From an uncultured Roseovarius sp. (GTDB taxonomy: Bacteria > Pseudomonadota > Alphaproteobacteria > Rhodobacterales > Rhodobacteraceae): a stretch of DNA of 64,000 bases. Below the pieces are notes generated by a model. The model was given only the letters and a program-made list of their open reading frames with translations, made no database searches and was not told the DNA's origin. Each line of letters begins with the position of its first letter. The first letter of the stretch is position 1. The stretch covers positions 1 to 64,000 of the forward strand of contig NZ_CAJXNN010000007.1 of NCBI RefSeq assembly GCF_913057115.1, given 5' to 3'. Positions 53,844 to 62,356 of this stretch are shown in pieces. The position numbers and the translations under genes were made by a program.

Positions 53844-54431
53844 TTACCGCTTGCGATCGCGGCGACTGCTCATCGGCTGGAAGGCCACGCCGACATGCGC
53901 CTCGCAATAGGGTTTGCCCGATTGTACTGGCAAGCCGCAGAACCAGAAATCCTCGGTCGCCGGGTCACCGACAGGCCACTTGCAGGTCCGCTCGGTCAGT
54001 TCCATCAGGCTCAGCTTCTTGGCCTTCTTCTCGATCTCGCTCACCTTCTTCAAGGCTTCGGGATCAATCTCGTTGGCCGAGGGCTGCGGCGGCAGCGGTT
54101 GGCCTGCCGGAATGATCTGCTTGGCACGACTAACCGGAGCCGCGGGCGCTGCGGGCGCGGCCTCCTCGGCGGGTTTCGCGGGCTCGGGTTTGGGCGCAGG
54201 CTTGGCCGCCGCCTTCGGCTTGGCCTTGGCCGCCGGTTTCGCCGCAGGCTTGGCCTTGGCGCTATCACTTGCCGCGCCCGAGCCGCTGCGGTTCGACAGG
54301 CCCAGCCGGTGCACCTTGCCAATCACCGCGTTACGGGTGACCCCGCCCAACTCCTTGGCGATCTGACTGGCAGACTGGCCTTCGCCCCACATTTTTTTCA
54401 GCAGTTCAACGCGTTCATCGCTCCAGGACAT
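53844..54431 (-). CDS. gcrA: GcrA cell-cycle regulator
   Basis: GcrA is an alphaproteobacterial transcription factor that binds sigma70 and acts at promoters methylated by CcrM. The 195 residues have the N-terminal DNA-binding part (MSWSDERVELLKKMWGEGQS ... GVTRNAVIGKVHRLGL, 1-46), a long Ala/Lys/Pro linker (about 50-110), and the C-terminal sigma-binding part with CKWPVGDP, FWFCGLPV and PYCEAH. The start follows AAGGAAGCGGGCC. Confidence 0.95.
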   Translation of the reverse strand: MSWSDERVELLKKMWGEGQSASQIAKELGGVTRNAVIGKVHRLGLSNRSGSGAASDSAKAKPAAKPAAKAKPKAAAKPAPKPEPAKPAEEAAPAAPAAPVSRAKQIIPAGQPLPPQPSANEIDPEALKKVSEIEKKAKKLSLMELTERTCKWPVGDPATEDFWFCGLPVQSGKPYCEAHVGVAFQPMSSRRDRKR

Positions 54432-54555
54432 GGCCCGCTTCCTTATCTCAAAAGGCGGCCCCATTGGCGCCGCCCTGCAAAATTCATCTGACGCCCTATT
54501 CTAATCACTCATGGGTAAGTTACAAGGCATCGAATCGGATGCGAAAGGACAGAGC

Positions 54556-55359
54556 ATGGGCGAAATGACCGATATGGGCACACGCCGCTTCGGGCGAGTG
54601 AACTGGCTGGGCCTCTACACTTTGGCCAGCCGCGAGGTGCAGCGCTTTCTTGCCGTCTGGACCCAGACACTCATGGCCCCCCTCGTGACCGCCGGGCTCT
54701 TCATGCTGATCTTTTCAATCGCCATCGGCCCGCGCCGGGGAGATGTCATGGGCGTCAGTTTCACCACCTTCATAGCACCCGGCATCCTGATGATGACGGT
54801 GATCCAGAACTCTTTCGCCAATACCTCTTCGTCCATCGTTATCTCAAAGGTCCAGGGCAATATCGTCGACACCCTCATGCCGCCGCTAAGCGCTGCTGAA
54901 ATGGTGCTGGGCTATCTTGCAGGTGGCATTGGGCGCGGGCTCTTCGTGGCCCTCGCCATTGCGCTGGCGCTTTGGGTTGTACTGGGCATCACGCCGGCAC
55001 ATCCCGTCTTGGCGCTGGCCTTCATCACACTCGGCGCGGCCTTCCTTGGCGGTTTGGGGATCGTGGCGGGCATTTTCGCCAACAAGTTCGACCAGATGGC
55101 CGCGATCACCAACTTCATCGTCACCCCGTTGGCCTTTCTCTCGGGTACATTCTATTCGGTCGAGGCGCTGCCTCCTGTGCTCAACGAAATCACCCACTTC
55201 AATCCGATATTCTATCTGATCGACGGTGCGCGCTATGGATTGATCGGGGTGTCGGACAGCCCACCCATGCTGGGCCTTGCTGTCGGTGTTTTCTCGACCT
55301 TGATAATTTCGGCCGTGGCATGGGCAATGCTTGCCCGCGGCTATCGCCTCAAGGCCTGA
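54556..55359 (+). CDS. ABC-2 type transporter permease
   Basis: The 267 residues have six hydrophobic segments and the ABC-2 pattern (REVQRFLAVWTQTLMAPLVT, GILMMTVIQNSFANTSSSIV, FLSGTFYSVEALPPVL, NPIFYLIDGARYGLIG). The nearest relatives by motif are YadH-like export permeases. No ATPase gene is adjacent. The start is chosen for AAAGGACAGAGC; an earlier ATG 45 nt upstream has no such site. Substrate unknown. Confidence 0.88.
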   Translation: MGEMTDMGTRRFGRVNWLGLYTLASREVQRFLAVWTQTLMAPLVTAGLFMLIFSIAIGPRRGDVMGVSFTTFIAPGILMMTVIQNSFANTSSSIVISKVQGNIVDTLMPPLSAAEMVLGYLAGGIGRGLFVALAIALALWVVLGITPAHPVLALAFITLGAAFLGGLGIVAGIFANKFDQMAAITNFIVTPLAFLSGTFYSVEALPPVLNEITHFNPIFYLIDGARYGLIGVSDSPPMLGLAVGVFSTLIISAVAWAMLARGYRLKA

Positions 55360-55474
55360 CCAAGAAGCGCGCGCTGACGCGCGCACAGGTTAACGCGCCC
55401 CAAAGAGGGGCTCGCCGCAAAAGGCGCATGTGACGCGTTGCTGCGATTGTCAGCACCAGGCGCAAGGCTTGGAT

Positions 55475-55574
55475 GCCTCCGGCGGAGATATTCGAAAAAG
55501 GCGCGAGCTGCCCTTCTTCTGTTCAAAAATATCCCGGGGTGAATTGGCCAAAGGCCAAGAGGGGCAGCGCCCCT
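55475..55574. repeat. Three-hairpin intergenic element between convergent genes, copy 2
   Basis: Same order as 42187-42292: GCCTCCGGCGG, a GATATT / AATATC stem, GGGGTGAATTGGCC, TTGGCC-AAA-GGCCAA, AGGGGC-AGC-GCCCCT. The central loop sequence differs. It lies between the ABC-2 permease and an oppositely oriented lipoprotein gene. Confidence 0.75.
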
Positions 55575-55622
55575 CAATTTAATCAAACCTGTGTGGCGTA
55601 GCCACTCGATTTCGTCGCGGCA

Positions 55623-55967
55623 TCAGCGACAAAGCTGCCGGGCACGCTCGCCGTAGTTGCTATAGGCTTTCCAGAAGCGCTCATTGCTGCCCCGGTCCGA
55701 TTGGCGGATTTCCTGGGCCGAATGCGGGTCGCGGTAGAATTTCACCGCGCGGCGCTGTTGTGCGCCGGTCAGCGTTTGGTCCGCTGCCGCTTGAATACAG
55801 CCGCACAATTGTCGGGACCTTGCCTTGCGATCCGATGCCATGCAGGCCTTGGAGATCGGTCCATAAGCCATCGGCGCACCGCGTGAGATAGTGTCACTCC
55901 GGAAGCGGTCACCGCCGCCACAGCCTGCCAGAATCGTAATCAGTCCCAGAAAAATTGCCTGCCGCAT
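55623..55967 (-). CDS. Small lipoprotein of unknown function
   Basis: The 114 residues have a lipobox (MRQAIFLGLITILAGCGGG) and a Cys-bearing mature part (KACMASDRKARSRQLCGCIQ, ERARQLC). The helical region AADQTLTGAQQRRAVKFY recalls small conserved alphaproteobacterial proteins without known function. No strong neighbours. Confidence 0.75.
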   Translation of the reverse strand: MRQAIFLGLITILAGCGGGDRFRSDTISRGAPMAYGPISKACMASDRKARSRQLCGCIQAAADQTLTGAQQRRAVKFYRDPHSAQEIRQSDRGSNERFWKAYSNYGERARQLCR

Positions 55968-56130
55968 GGGTTGCGCCCCCGTTTTGCCTCATCCTGCGGT
56001 GGCCCGGTTTATCCGGTATTCCTGCCGCATTTCACTGCCTTTGTCATATTTGCCGCAACTGGGTGGATTTTTCAATTCACAAGATCGCTGCTGACTGCGA
56101 CACTCGGGCCAATCGTATCGGAGCTTGCCT

Positions 56131-56958
56131 GTGGACTTCAGCTTTTCCAACCTGATCTTCATCGTTCTTGCAGTCATGCTGTTGCAGCCGCTTCTCTCGG
56201 GCCGCATATTCGCAATCCGGCGCGAACAGGCCATTCGAAGCATCGAGAAAAAGCGCCGCAGCCGTGTCATCACCATGATCCACCGACAGGAAAAGCGCAG
56301 TTTTTTCGGTATGAATGTCTCGCGTCAGATTGATCTCGAAGATGCCCAATCCATTATCTCGGCCATCAAGTCCACGCCGGATGACACGCCGATCGACCTT
56401 GTTCTGCACACGCCTGGTGGGCTTGTGATCGCCGCGATGCAGATTGCCCGTGCGGTCGAGGCGCATCCCGCCAAGGTGACTGTTTTCGTTCCGATCTACG
56501 CGATGTCGGGCGGCACCCTGATTGCCTTGGCCGCCGATGAGATCGTGATGGGGGAGTTTTCCATGCTTGGCCCGATTGATCCGCAGATCATGGGCATCTC
56601 GGCGGCCTCCATCATCGCCGCGCGCGAGGCAAAACCGGTAGAACATGTCTCGGATGTGGCGCTTGTTTTGGCTGACGTCAGCGAAAAGGCCATCAACCAG
56701 GTGAAGGCGGGCGCCGTCGAGATCATGACCCCCCGGATGGAGCGAGCCAAGGCCGAGAAACTGGCCGAAACGCTGACCTCGGGGACATGGACCCATGACT
56801 ACGCGCTGACGCCTGCCGAGGCTTCGGAACTTGGTGTTCCCGTGACCGTGGGTCTGCCGCGTGAACTCCTTGATTTGATGAAGCTGTACCCGGCCCCGGT
56901 CCAACAGTCAGCGGTTGAATTCCTGCCTTTCGATCCCCCCGGCAAGCGGATGAACTGA
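56131..56958 (+). CDS. SDH-family Clp-fold serine protease, membrane-bound
   Basis: The 275 residues have an N-terminal membrane segment (LIFIVLAVMLLQPLL) and a ClpP-like crotonase fold: LVLHTPGGLVIAAMQIARAV, YAMSGGTLIALAADEI with candidate nucleophile Ser126, GPIDPQI with Asp150, and a His in THDYALTPAEA. This matches the SDH (Ser-Asp-His) group. A GTG start at 56131 with GGAG 7 nt before is preferred over a TTG 6 nt upstream. Such proteases are thought to act on membrane proteins. Confidence 0.82.
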   Translation: MDFSFSNLIFIVLAVMLLQPLLSGRIFAIRREQAIRSIEKKRRSRVITMIHRQEKRSFFGMNVSRQIDLEDAQSIISAIKSTPDDTPIDLVLHTPGGLVIAAMQIARAVEAHPAKVTVFVPIYAMSGGTLIALAADEIVMGEFSMLGPIDPQIMGISAASIIAAREAKPVEHVSDVALVLADVSEKAINQVKAGAVEIMTPRMERAKAEKLAETLTSGTWTHDYALTPAEASELGVPVTVGLPRELLDLMKLYPAPVQQSAVEFLPFDPPGKRMN

Positions 56959-57040
56959 CGGCAGGCGTTCACGAAAGCTTGAAAATTTTTCCGGAACAGG
57001 ACGAGCGCTCCTGAGTTTTGTTTGAGAAGGAGGTGCTCTA

Positions 57041-57292
57041 ATGGATAGATTGAGCCTTGTTCTCATACTCGCAACTGGTCCCGTCATCGCGGGTGGCTTC
57101 ATCATCATACTGATGAGCTTTGGCCTCTATGGTTGGGTTTATCTGCTACCAGCCGGTGTCGTCGGGTGGCTTTTGGGCTGGCCTGCCGGGTACGTCATTT
57201 CACGCCGCATCAAGCGCCAAGACCCCAATTTCGACCATACGAAAGGGTCAGATGACGGACTTCTGCCTGACCCATCTGCGCCCGAAGCCTGA
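57041..57292 (+). CDS. Small two-segment membrane protein
   Basis: The 83 residues carry two hydrophobic segments (LVLILATGPVIAGGFIIIL and VYLLPAGVVGWLLGWPAG) and a charged tail. A very strong AAGGAGGTG precedes the ATG. The layout (G-x3-AG, then a Gly-rich segment ending xPAxxxxRR) resembles the 60-residue proteins at 58114 and 58371. Function unknown. Confidence 0.7.
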   Translation: MDRLSLVLILATGPVIAGGFIIILMSFGLYGWVYLLPAGVVGWLLGWPAGYVISRRIKRQDPNFDHTKGSDDGLLPDPSAPEA

Positions 57293-57376
57293 CGTCGCTG
57301 CCGCCTGACTGGCAGACTCCTGTGTCGATTTCTGCTATCCTCCCAAGGATAAGTTATTAACCTTGGGGGGGAGACA

Positions 57377-57730
57377 ATGGATTTTGAGATACGCAACTCA
57401 ATCTCGATGGCCAGACTCGACCATTATTACGGCATCATGCGAACCTGCATTCTCGGCTTTGCGGCCATCGCGGCGATCATCGTTTTTTCGGACGGTGCTT
57501 ACTCGGCACCGCTGGCAATGCTGGTCATCGCCAACACGGCCTTTGGCATTCTGGCGGGTAACACGGCCATTACCGATGTGGCGAACCTGATCAAGGATCT
57601 TGATGACGAGTCAGCGAAAACGCATTTCGGTGCGGGTATCGCGGAGCGCAACATGACGGTGTTGCGCCTTGCCTCGGCTGGGCTCGTTGGTTTGACAGGT
57701 CTGGCGGCTTTGGCGACAATTCTGGTTTGA
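57377..57730 (+). CDS. Small membrane protein of unknown function
   Basis: The 117 residues have three hydrophobic stretches (CILGFAAIAAIIVFS, LAMLVIANTAFGILAG, LASAGLVGLTGLAALATI). GGGGGGAGACA precedes the ATG. It is convergent with the next gene, 4 nt away. No family is recognised. Confidence 0.65.
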   Translation: MDFEIRNSISMARLDHYYGIMRTCILGFAAIAAIIVFSDGAYSAPLAMLVIANTAFGILAGNTAITDVANLIKDLDDESAKTHFGAGIAERNMTVLRLASAGLVGLTGLAALATILV

Positions 57731-57734
57731 GCCG

Positions 57735-58010
57735 TCAACTGGCGCCGCGTGCGGCCTCGGGATAGGTTTCCAGGAAGTGATGCAAAACCGCGTAAAGCTC
57801 GCGGGCATGGCGTAGATCATCGCGGTGAAGGGCATCGCGGATATCCTCACAGATCATCTGCTGCACCTTTTGCGGCCCCTTGTGCAGACGCATGATATAA
57901 TCACCCATGAGCGATGCATCCAGCTCGGGCAGGTGCTCATGCTCGGCCACCGCCGCAATCTCCTCGCGGGTCAGGCACGTCATGTCTTCGATATCGTCCA
58001 GCGTGATCAT
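57735..58010 (-). CDS. Conserved small soluble protein
   Basis: The 91 residues are helical and rich in Asp, Glu and His (MITLDDIEDMTCLTREEIAA ... PQKVQQMICEDIRDALHRDD ... ARELYAVLHHFLETYPEAAR). No catalytic motif is visible. It is divergent from the 60-residue membrane protein gene, with an FNR-like box between. Possible metal binding by the His residues is speculation. Confidence 0.7.
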   Translation of the reverse strand: MITLDDIEDMTCLTREEIAAVAEHEHLPELDASLMGDYIMRLHKGPQKVQQMICEDIRDALHRDDLRHARELYAVLHHFLETYPEAARGAS

Positions 58011-58043
58011 CAGACGAAGATACCATTATCAAGTCCTTCTTGT

Positions 58044-58057
58044 CTGACATGGATCAA
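58044..58057. promoter_or_regulatory. FNR-like box 1 of the small membrane proteins
   Basis: CTGACATGGATCAA differs from TTGAY-N4-RTCAA only in the first base. It lies 56 nt before the ATG at 58114 and 33 nt before the divergent gene's start at 58010. Confidence 0.5.
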
Positions 58058-58113
58058 TGCCCTGTGGCGGGATCTTGCCTATCGGGGGCCAAATATCCGT
58101 GAAAGGGCCTTTC

Positions 58114-58296
58114 ATGAACTGGCTTTTGTTCATTTTGCACCTCTTTATCGGCGCGACGCTCGCCGGTGTGGGAATCGTCATTGTACTTGTCGCGGGCCTT
58201 TCCGGTGCGGCATGGCTGTGGGGCGCGGTCCTTGGTGGGCTTGTCCTTGCCTTTCCGGTGGCTTGGTTGGTGGCCCGCGCGATGCAGGCAGACTGA
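58114..58296 (+). CDS. 60-residue two-segment membrane protein, copy 1
   Basis: The two hydrophobic segments (LLFILHLFIGATLAGVGIVI and WGAVLGGLVLAFPVAWLVAR) make up almost the whole protein. AAAGGG lies before the ATG. The sequence is clearly related to the protein at 58371 (LFIG-T-AG, then PVAW-VARA). An FNR-like box precedes it. Function unknown. Confidence 0.72.
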   Translation: MNWLLFILHLFIGATLAGVGIVIVLVAGLSGAAWLWGAVLGGLVLAFPVAWLVARAMQAD

Positions 58297-58306
58297 TGCA
58301 GATCAA
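58293..58306. promoter_or_regulatory. FNR-like box 2 of the small membrane proteins
   Basis: CTGATGCAGATCAA differs from TTGAT-N4-ATCAA only in the first base. It overlaps the stop of copy 1 and is 64 nt before the ATG of copy 2. Confidence 0.5.
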
Positions 58307-58370
58307 GGCGTGATATTCCGAATCTGGTATGTATCTTTACGAACGCGCGCCTGATTGCATGAGGTCTGAA

Positions 58371-58553
58371 ATGCTTCGCTTGGGTTTGATACTTTATCTC
58401 TTCATCGGCACCACCATGGCTGGCTCGGCGATGATTGCCGCGCTTGCGGCGGGCTATGACACGACCGTGCCGGTCGTCGTCTCGGCTGCGGCGGGGTTCA
58501 TCGCCGCAATTCCCGTGGCATGGGCCGTGGCGCGGGCGCTTTATTCCGAGTGA
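58371..58553 (+). CDS. 60-residue two-segment membrane protein, copy 2
   Basis: Same length and layout as copy 1 (LGLILYLFIGTTMAGSAMIA, GFIAAIPVAWAVARALYSE). GAGG with 6-nt spacing favours this ATG over one 12 nt upstream. The two copies diverge enough to be an old duplication, each with its own FNR-like box. Confidence 0.72.
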   Translation: MLRLGLILYLFIGTTMAGSAMIAALAAGYDTTVPVVVSAAAGFIAAIPVAWAVARALYSE

Positions 58554-58569
58554 GTCTTGGGTGCGTGCG

Positions 58570-58645
58570 TTTCGTACGAAACCAACCCATGCTGTCTAGG
58601 TTTCCGTACGAAAACGGGGGGCTTGGCGTACGACCCGTACGATTG
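58570..58645. repeat. CGTACG palindrome cluster, third site
   Basis: TTTCGTACGAAAC, TTCCGTACGAAAAC, GGCGTACGAC and CCGTACGATTG lie in 70 nt between two convergent genes. Compare 20284 and 49592. Confidence 0.65.
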
Positions 58646-59413
58646 TCAGGAGAGCCAAGTGCGCACCGCCGCTTGGAACTCCCGGGGTTTCTCGGCGTGT
58701 AGCCAATGGCCGGCCCCGGGGATTTTAGCAAACTGTGCCTGTGGGAATAACGCCTTGATATCGCTGCGATAGTCGCGCTTCACATAGTCCGAGTTGGCCC
58801 CGGACAGGAACAATGTCGGTTTGTCGAATTCCCCGCTCACCTCAGGGAAGGACAGAATGCTCGGCATGTCCTTCGCCAGAACATCCAAGTTAAGGCGCCA
58901 TTTTTTCTCTTTTACATCAAGCGATTGAGTGAAAAAGGTGATCAGCGTGGCGTCGTCCACCACCTGTTCAAGCTGCTCTGCCGCGTCCGACCTGCGTTCT
59001 ATCTTTTCCAAGTCTACCGCCTTCATCGCGTCGATGAAGTGACCTTGGGAATGGGAATAGGTCACGGGCGCAATGTCCGCGACGATCAAGCGGTTTACCA
59101 ACTCCGGCCGCGTCAGCGCCAGAACCATGGCCGCCTTGCCTCCCATGGAATGGCCCAACACATCGAAGGGGCCGTCCAAGCCTTCCAGCACCCGCGCCAG
59201 ATCTCCTGCCATGTCAGGGTAGGAATGCGTGTCGTACCAAGGGCTTAACCCATGGTTTCGCATGTCCACTGCCAACACCTGCCGATCTTCTGACAGCCGC
59301 TTGGCAATCACCCCCCAATTGCGTGCGGAGCCATACAGCCCATGCACGATCAACAGCCCGGGCCGGTCTGTCCGCACCCCATGTTCTATGGTGTTCAACA
59401 TGGGGCCAGACAT
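58646..59413 (-). CDS. Alpha/beta hydrolase (YbfF-like esterase)
   Basis: The 255 residues have the alpha/beta hydrolase fold: oxyanion-hole part LLIVHGLYGSARNW, nucleophile elbow GHSMGG (Ser89), and the catalytic His in GAGHWLH. The set of motifs is that of YbfF and related carboxylesterases or acyl-CoA thioesterases. The substrate is unknown. Confidence 0.88.
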   Translation of the reverse strand: MSGPMLNTIEHGVRTDRPGLLIVHGLYGSARNWGVIAKRLSEDRQVLAVDMRNHGLSPWYDTHSYPDMAGDLARVLEGLDGPFDVLGHSMGGKAAMVLALTRPELVNRLIVADIAPVTYSHSQGHFIDAMKAVDLEKIERRSDAAEQLEQVVDDATLITFFTQSLDVKEKKWRLNLDVLAKDMPSILSFPEVSGEFDKPTLFLSGANSDYVKRDYRSDIKALFPQAQFAKIPGAGHWLHAEKPREFQAAVRTWLS

Positions 59414-59491
59414 AACCGCCCGCGCGCCGCATCGCCACCCCTATTGAGGCTCTACGCCACGCACGTTACCGTGCACTCTGGGGGTAGACAA

Positions 59492-59866
59492 ATGATTGAT
59501 CCGAAACCGTTTCAGGACAAAACCGCTGAGCTTTCACAGCTTTTGCAGGAACGTCTGGGCATCCGCGGCAAGACTTTGTCTGTCAAACTCCGGCGCGCCG
59601 GGCGCCTTTTGCCGCGCTTTGCGCGCAGGGCAGGGGGCGAGGTGGCGCAGGCCGAGGCGATGATGGCACATCCGCGCCTAGCCGCTCTTGTCGATGCGGA
59701 CCGGTTTACCCGTGCGGCGACCATTCTTGGTGATCACCTGAAAGATATCGACCCCAAAGAGCGGCGCAAGACCCGCGCCTTGCATCTTGTAGCCTCGATC
59801 GTCTTCAATCTCGCGCTATTGGGGGCCGCGGTCTACGCCGTTCTCTGGACCGTAGGGCGTATATGA
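59492..59866 (+). CDS. Small basic protein with C-terminal membrane anchor
   Basis: The 124 residues are basic and helical (ELSQLLQERLGIRGKTLSVK, RRAGRLLPRFARRAGGEVA), with one hydrophobic segment near the end (LVASIVFNLALLGAAVYAVL). GGGGGTAGACAA precedes the ATG. The N-terminal part could be cytoplasmic. I do not recognise the family. Confidence 0.68.
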   Translation: MIDPKPFQDKTAELSQLLQERLGIRGKTLSVKLRRAGRLLPRFARRAGGEVAQAEAMMAHPRLAALVDADRFTRAATILGDHLKDIDPKERRKTRALHLVASIVFNLALLGAAVYAVLWTVGRI

Positions 59867-59913
59867 GCGGCGCAGCTTTTGGAAAGTCGCAAACCTTCCA
59901 ACCGCGCGACATG

Positions 59914-59943
59914 AAAAACCCCGCGCAGTCGAACTGCGCGGGG
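59914..59943 (-). terminator. Terminator of glyA
   Basis: CCCCGCGCAG and CTGCGCGGGG form a perfect 10-bp stem; on the minus strand it runs into TTTTT. On the plus strand the T-run is missing, but the stem may also stop the convergent gene. Confidence 0.88.
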
Positions 59944-59965
59944 CCTTAACTGGAAGCGTACACGC

Positions 59966-61273
59966 TTACAGGTTGGGGTACATCGGGAAGCGTTTGCAGA
60001 GCGCCTCAACCTCAGCTTTCACCTTGGCTTCAACCTCGCCATTGCCCTCTTCGCCATTGGCGGCCAGACCATCGACAACCTCGACGATCCAATCGGCGAT
60101 CTGGCGGAACTCAGCCTCACCAAAGCCCCGGGTCGTGCCCGCAGGCGACCCCAAGCGGATACCGCTGGTCACGGTGGGCTTTTCCGGATCGAACGGTACA
60201 CCGTTCTTGTTGCAGGTGATATGCGCCCGGCCAAGGGCCTTCTCGGTCGCATTGCCCTTCACGCCTTTAGGGCGCAGGTCCACCAGCAGAACATGGGTAT
60301 CGGTGCCGTGTGTCACGGTATCCAGCCCACCCTTGATCAATTGGTCGCTCATCGCTTGTGCGTTGGTGACAACCTGTTGAATGTACTGCTTGAATTCGGG
60401 GCGCAGGGCCTCGCCAAAGGCCACGGCCTTGGCCGCGATCACATGCATCAGGGGGCCGCCCTGAATACCGGGGAAGATGGCCGAGTTGAACTTTTTGGCC
60501 AGGGCCTCGTCGTCGGTCAGGATCATGCCGCCGCGCGGGCCGCGCAGGGTTTTATGCGTGGTCGTGGTGGCCACGTGGGCATGCGGGAAGGGCGAAGGGT
60601 GTTCGCCTGCCGCCACCAAACCGGCGAAGTGTGCCATGTCGACGTGCAGATAGGCCCCAACCATATCGGCGATCTCGCGCATGCGGGCAAAGTCGATCTG
60701 ACGCGGAATGGCGCTGCCGCCCGCGATGATCAACTTGGGCTGATGCTCTTTGGCCAGCGATTCGATCTGATCGTAATCAATCAGGTTGTCTTCCTTGCGC
60801 ACGCCATACTGCACGGCGTTGAACCACTTGCCCGACTGGTTGGGGGCCGCCCCGTGGGTCAGGTGCCCACCGGCATCAAGGCTCATGCCAAGGATGGTGT
60901 CACCGGGCTTCAGCAGCGCGGTGAAGACACCCTGGTTTGCTTGGCTGCCCGAGTTCGGCTGCACGTTGGCAAAGCCGCAGCCGAATAGCTCGCAGGCACG
61001 CTCAATGGCAAGATTTTCCGCGATATCAACAAATTGGCACCCGCCATAATAGCGGCGACCGGGGTAGCCCTCGGCATATTTGTTGGTCATCACGCTGCCC
61101 TGCGCTTCCATCACGGCGGCGCTGACGATGTTTTCGCTGGCAATCAATTCAATCTCTTCGCGCTGGCGGCCCAGTTCTTGGCCAATCGCCTTGGCGATCT
61201 CGGGGTCGCGGGATGCGAGGGATTCGGTGAAAAACCCTTCACTGACAAAGGGTTGGTTTCCGTCATGGGGCAT
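59966..61273 (-). CDS. glyA: Serine hydroxymethyltransferase
   Basis: GlyA makes glycine and 5,10-methylene-tetrahydrofolate from serine. The 435 residues include [40 protein letters not shown], and the PLP lysine in [14 protein letters not shown]. The length is slightly above the usual because of a short N-terminal addition ([19 protein letters not shown]). GGAGGTGGCCCA precedes the ATG. nadK is divergent, 174 nt away. Confidence 0.98.
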   Translation of the reverse strand: MPHDGNQPFVSEGFFTESLASRDPEIAKAIGQELGRQREEIELIASENIVSAAVMEAQGSVMTNKYAEGYPGRRYYGGCQFVDIAENLAIERACELFGCGFANVQPNSGSQANQGVFTALLKPGDTILGMSLDAGGHLTHGAAPNQSGKWFNAVQYGVRKEDNLIDYDQIESLAKEHQPKLIIAGGSAIPRQIDFARMREIADMVGAYLHVDMAHFAGLVAAGEHPSPFPHAHVATTTTHKTLRGPRGGMILTDDEALAKKFNSAIFPGIQGGPLMHVIAAKAVAFGEALRPEFKQYIQQVVTNAQAMSDQLIKGGLDTVTHGTDTHVLLVDLRPKGVKGNATEKALGRAHITCNKNGVPFDPEKPTVTSGIRLGSPAGTTRGFGEAEFRQIADWIVEVVDGLAANGEEGNGEVEAKVKAEVEALCKRFPMYPNL

Positions 61274-61447
61274 TGGGCCACCTCCATCAAATCTGAACTT
61301 CGCGGGATTTCCTATAGGAAACCTAGTCTTTTTGAAAGGTTGTAAAGCGACAAAAGGCCCGGCAGGACCGGCATGACTGGTACATGCGGTGGATTTATGT
61401 TTCGATCCGCCCCAGAATGCGCCCTTTGGAAACGGAACTCATCCGCA

Positions 61448-62209
61448 ATGCCCTTGAAGATTGCCTTTGTCGCCAGTGATGCCCCGTCCTCCCAAACGGC
61501 GCGCGGCGCGCTCGTGACGCGTTACGGGAACGTGTCCGAGGACGAGGCCGATGTCATCGTCGCCTTGGGGGGCGATGGGTTCATGCTGCAAACCCTGCAT
61601 GGCACGCAACATTTGCCTGCACCGGTCTATGGGATGAACCGTGGCACCGTCGGTTTCCTGATGAACGAATACAGTGAAACCGATCTGTTCGACCGCCTCG
61701 CCGCCGCCGAAGAGGCCGTGATCAACCCCTTGAAAATGAAGGCGCAAACCATTGACGGCAAGATGCACGACGCGCTTGCCATCAACGAGGTCTCGCTGCT
61801 GCGTGCCGGACCACAAGCGGCCAAACTGCGCATTACCATCGACGGACATTTGCGGCTTGAGGAACTTGTCTGCGACGGGGCGCTTGTCTCAACGCCTGCC
61901 GGCTCGACCGCCTATAACTACTCGGCTCACGGCCCGATCCTGCCTATCGGCTCGGATGTGCTGGCCCTTACCGCCGTGGCCGCATTCCGCCCCCGTCGCT
62001 GGCGTGGGGCGCTCTTGCCCAAATCTGCGCATGTGCGCTTCGATGTGATCAACCCTGGCAAGCGTCCCGTCATGGCCGATGCCGATAGCATCTGGGTGGA
62101 AAACGTCCTTTGGGTGGAAATTCAGTCTGAGCCCAGCATCGAGCACCGCCTTTTGTTCGATCCGGGCCACGGCCTCGAAGAGCGCCTTTTGCGCGAGCAG
62201 TTCGTGTAA
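61448..62209 (+). CDS. nadK: NAD kinase
   Basis: NadK phosphorylates NAD to NADP. The 253 residues contain GGDG (41-44), the NEVSLLR motif, and [19 protein letters not shown]. The length is typical of the short proteobacterial forms. The start is set by the family N-terminus ([11 protein letters not shown]); the ribosome site is weak. Confidence 0.95.
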   Translation: MPLKIAFVASDAPSSQTARGALVTRYGNVSEDEADVIVALGGDGFMLQTLHGTQHLPAPVYGMNRGTVGFLMNEYSETDLFDRLAAAEEAVINPLKMKAQTIDGKMHDALAINEVSLLRAGPQAAKLRITIDGHLRLEELVCDGALVSTPAGSTAYNYSAHGPILPIGSDVLALTAVAAFRPRRWRGALLPKSAHVRFDVINPGKRPVMADADSIWVENVLWVEIQSEPSIEHRLLFDPGHGLEERLLREQFV

Positions 62210-62311
62210 CATCAGAAAAATGTGCTGCCCGGGGTTTCGGCCTTGCCGGGGTCTTCTTACGTCATGGGGAGTAGAAAGGCCCTGCACGGTCCGCGTGGTC
62301 AGAGCCCAGTT

Positions 62312-62329
62312 CCCCTACAATCGTAGGGG
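62312..62329 (+). promoter_or_regulatory. Leader hairpin before the DJ-1-like gene
   Basis: CCCCTAC and GTAGGGG form a perfect 7-bp stem with an AATC loop, ending 27 nt before the ATG. No T-run follows. Confidence 0.4.
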
Positions 62330-62356
62330 CGCATAAAACAGAAAGGAGAGTCTTTT

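Noticed and set aside
55360-55622. A gene in the gap after the ABC-2 permease
   Set aside because: The gap is filled by hairpins of the three-hairpin element; no frame has a ribosome site or protein-like composition.
61340-61350. Further TAAAGCG elements at 61342 and 63063
   Set aside because: Only single TAAAGCG words without the inverted partner were found.
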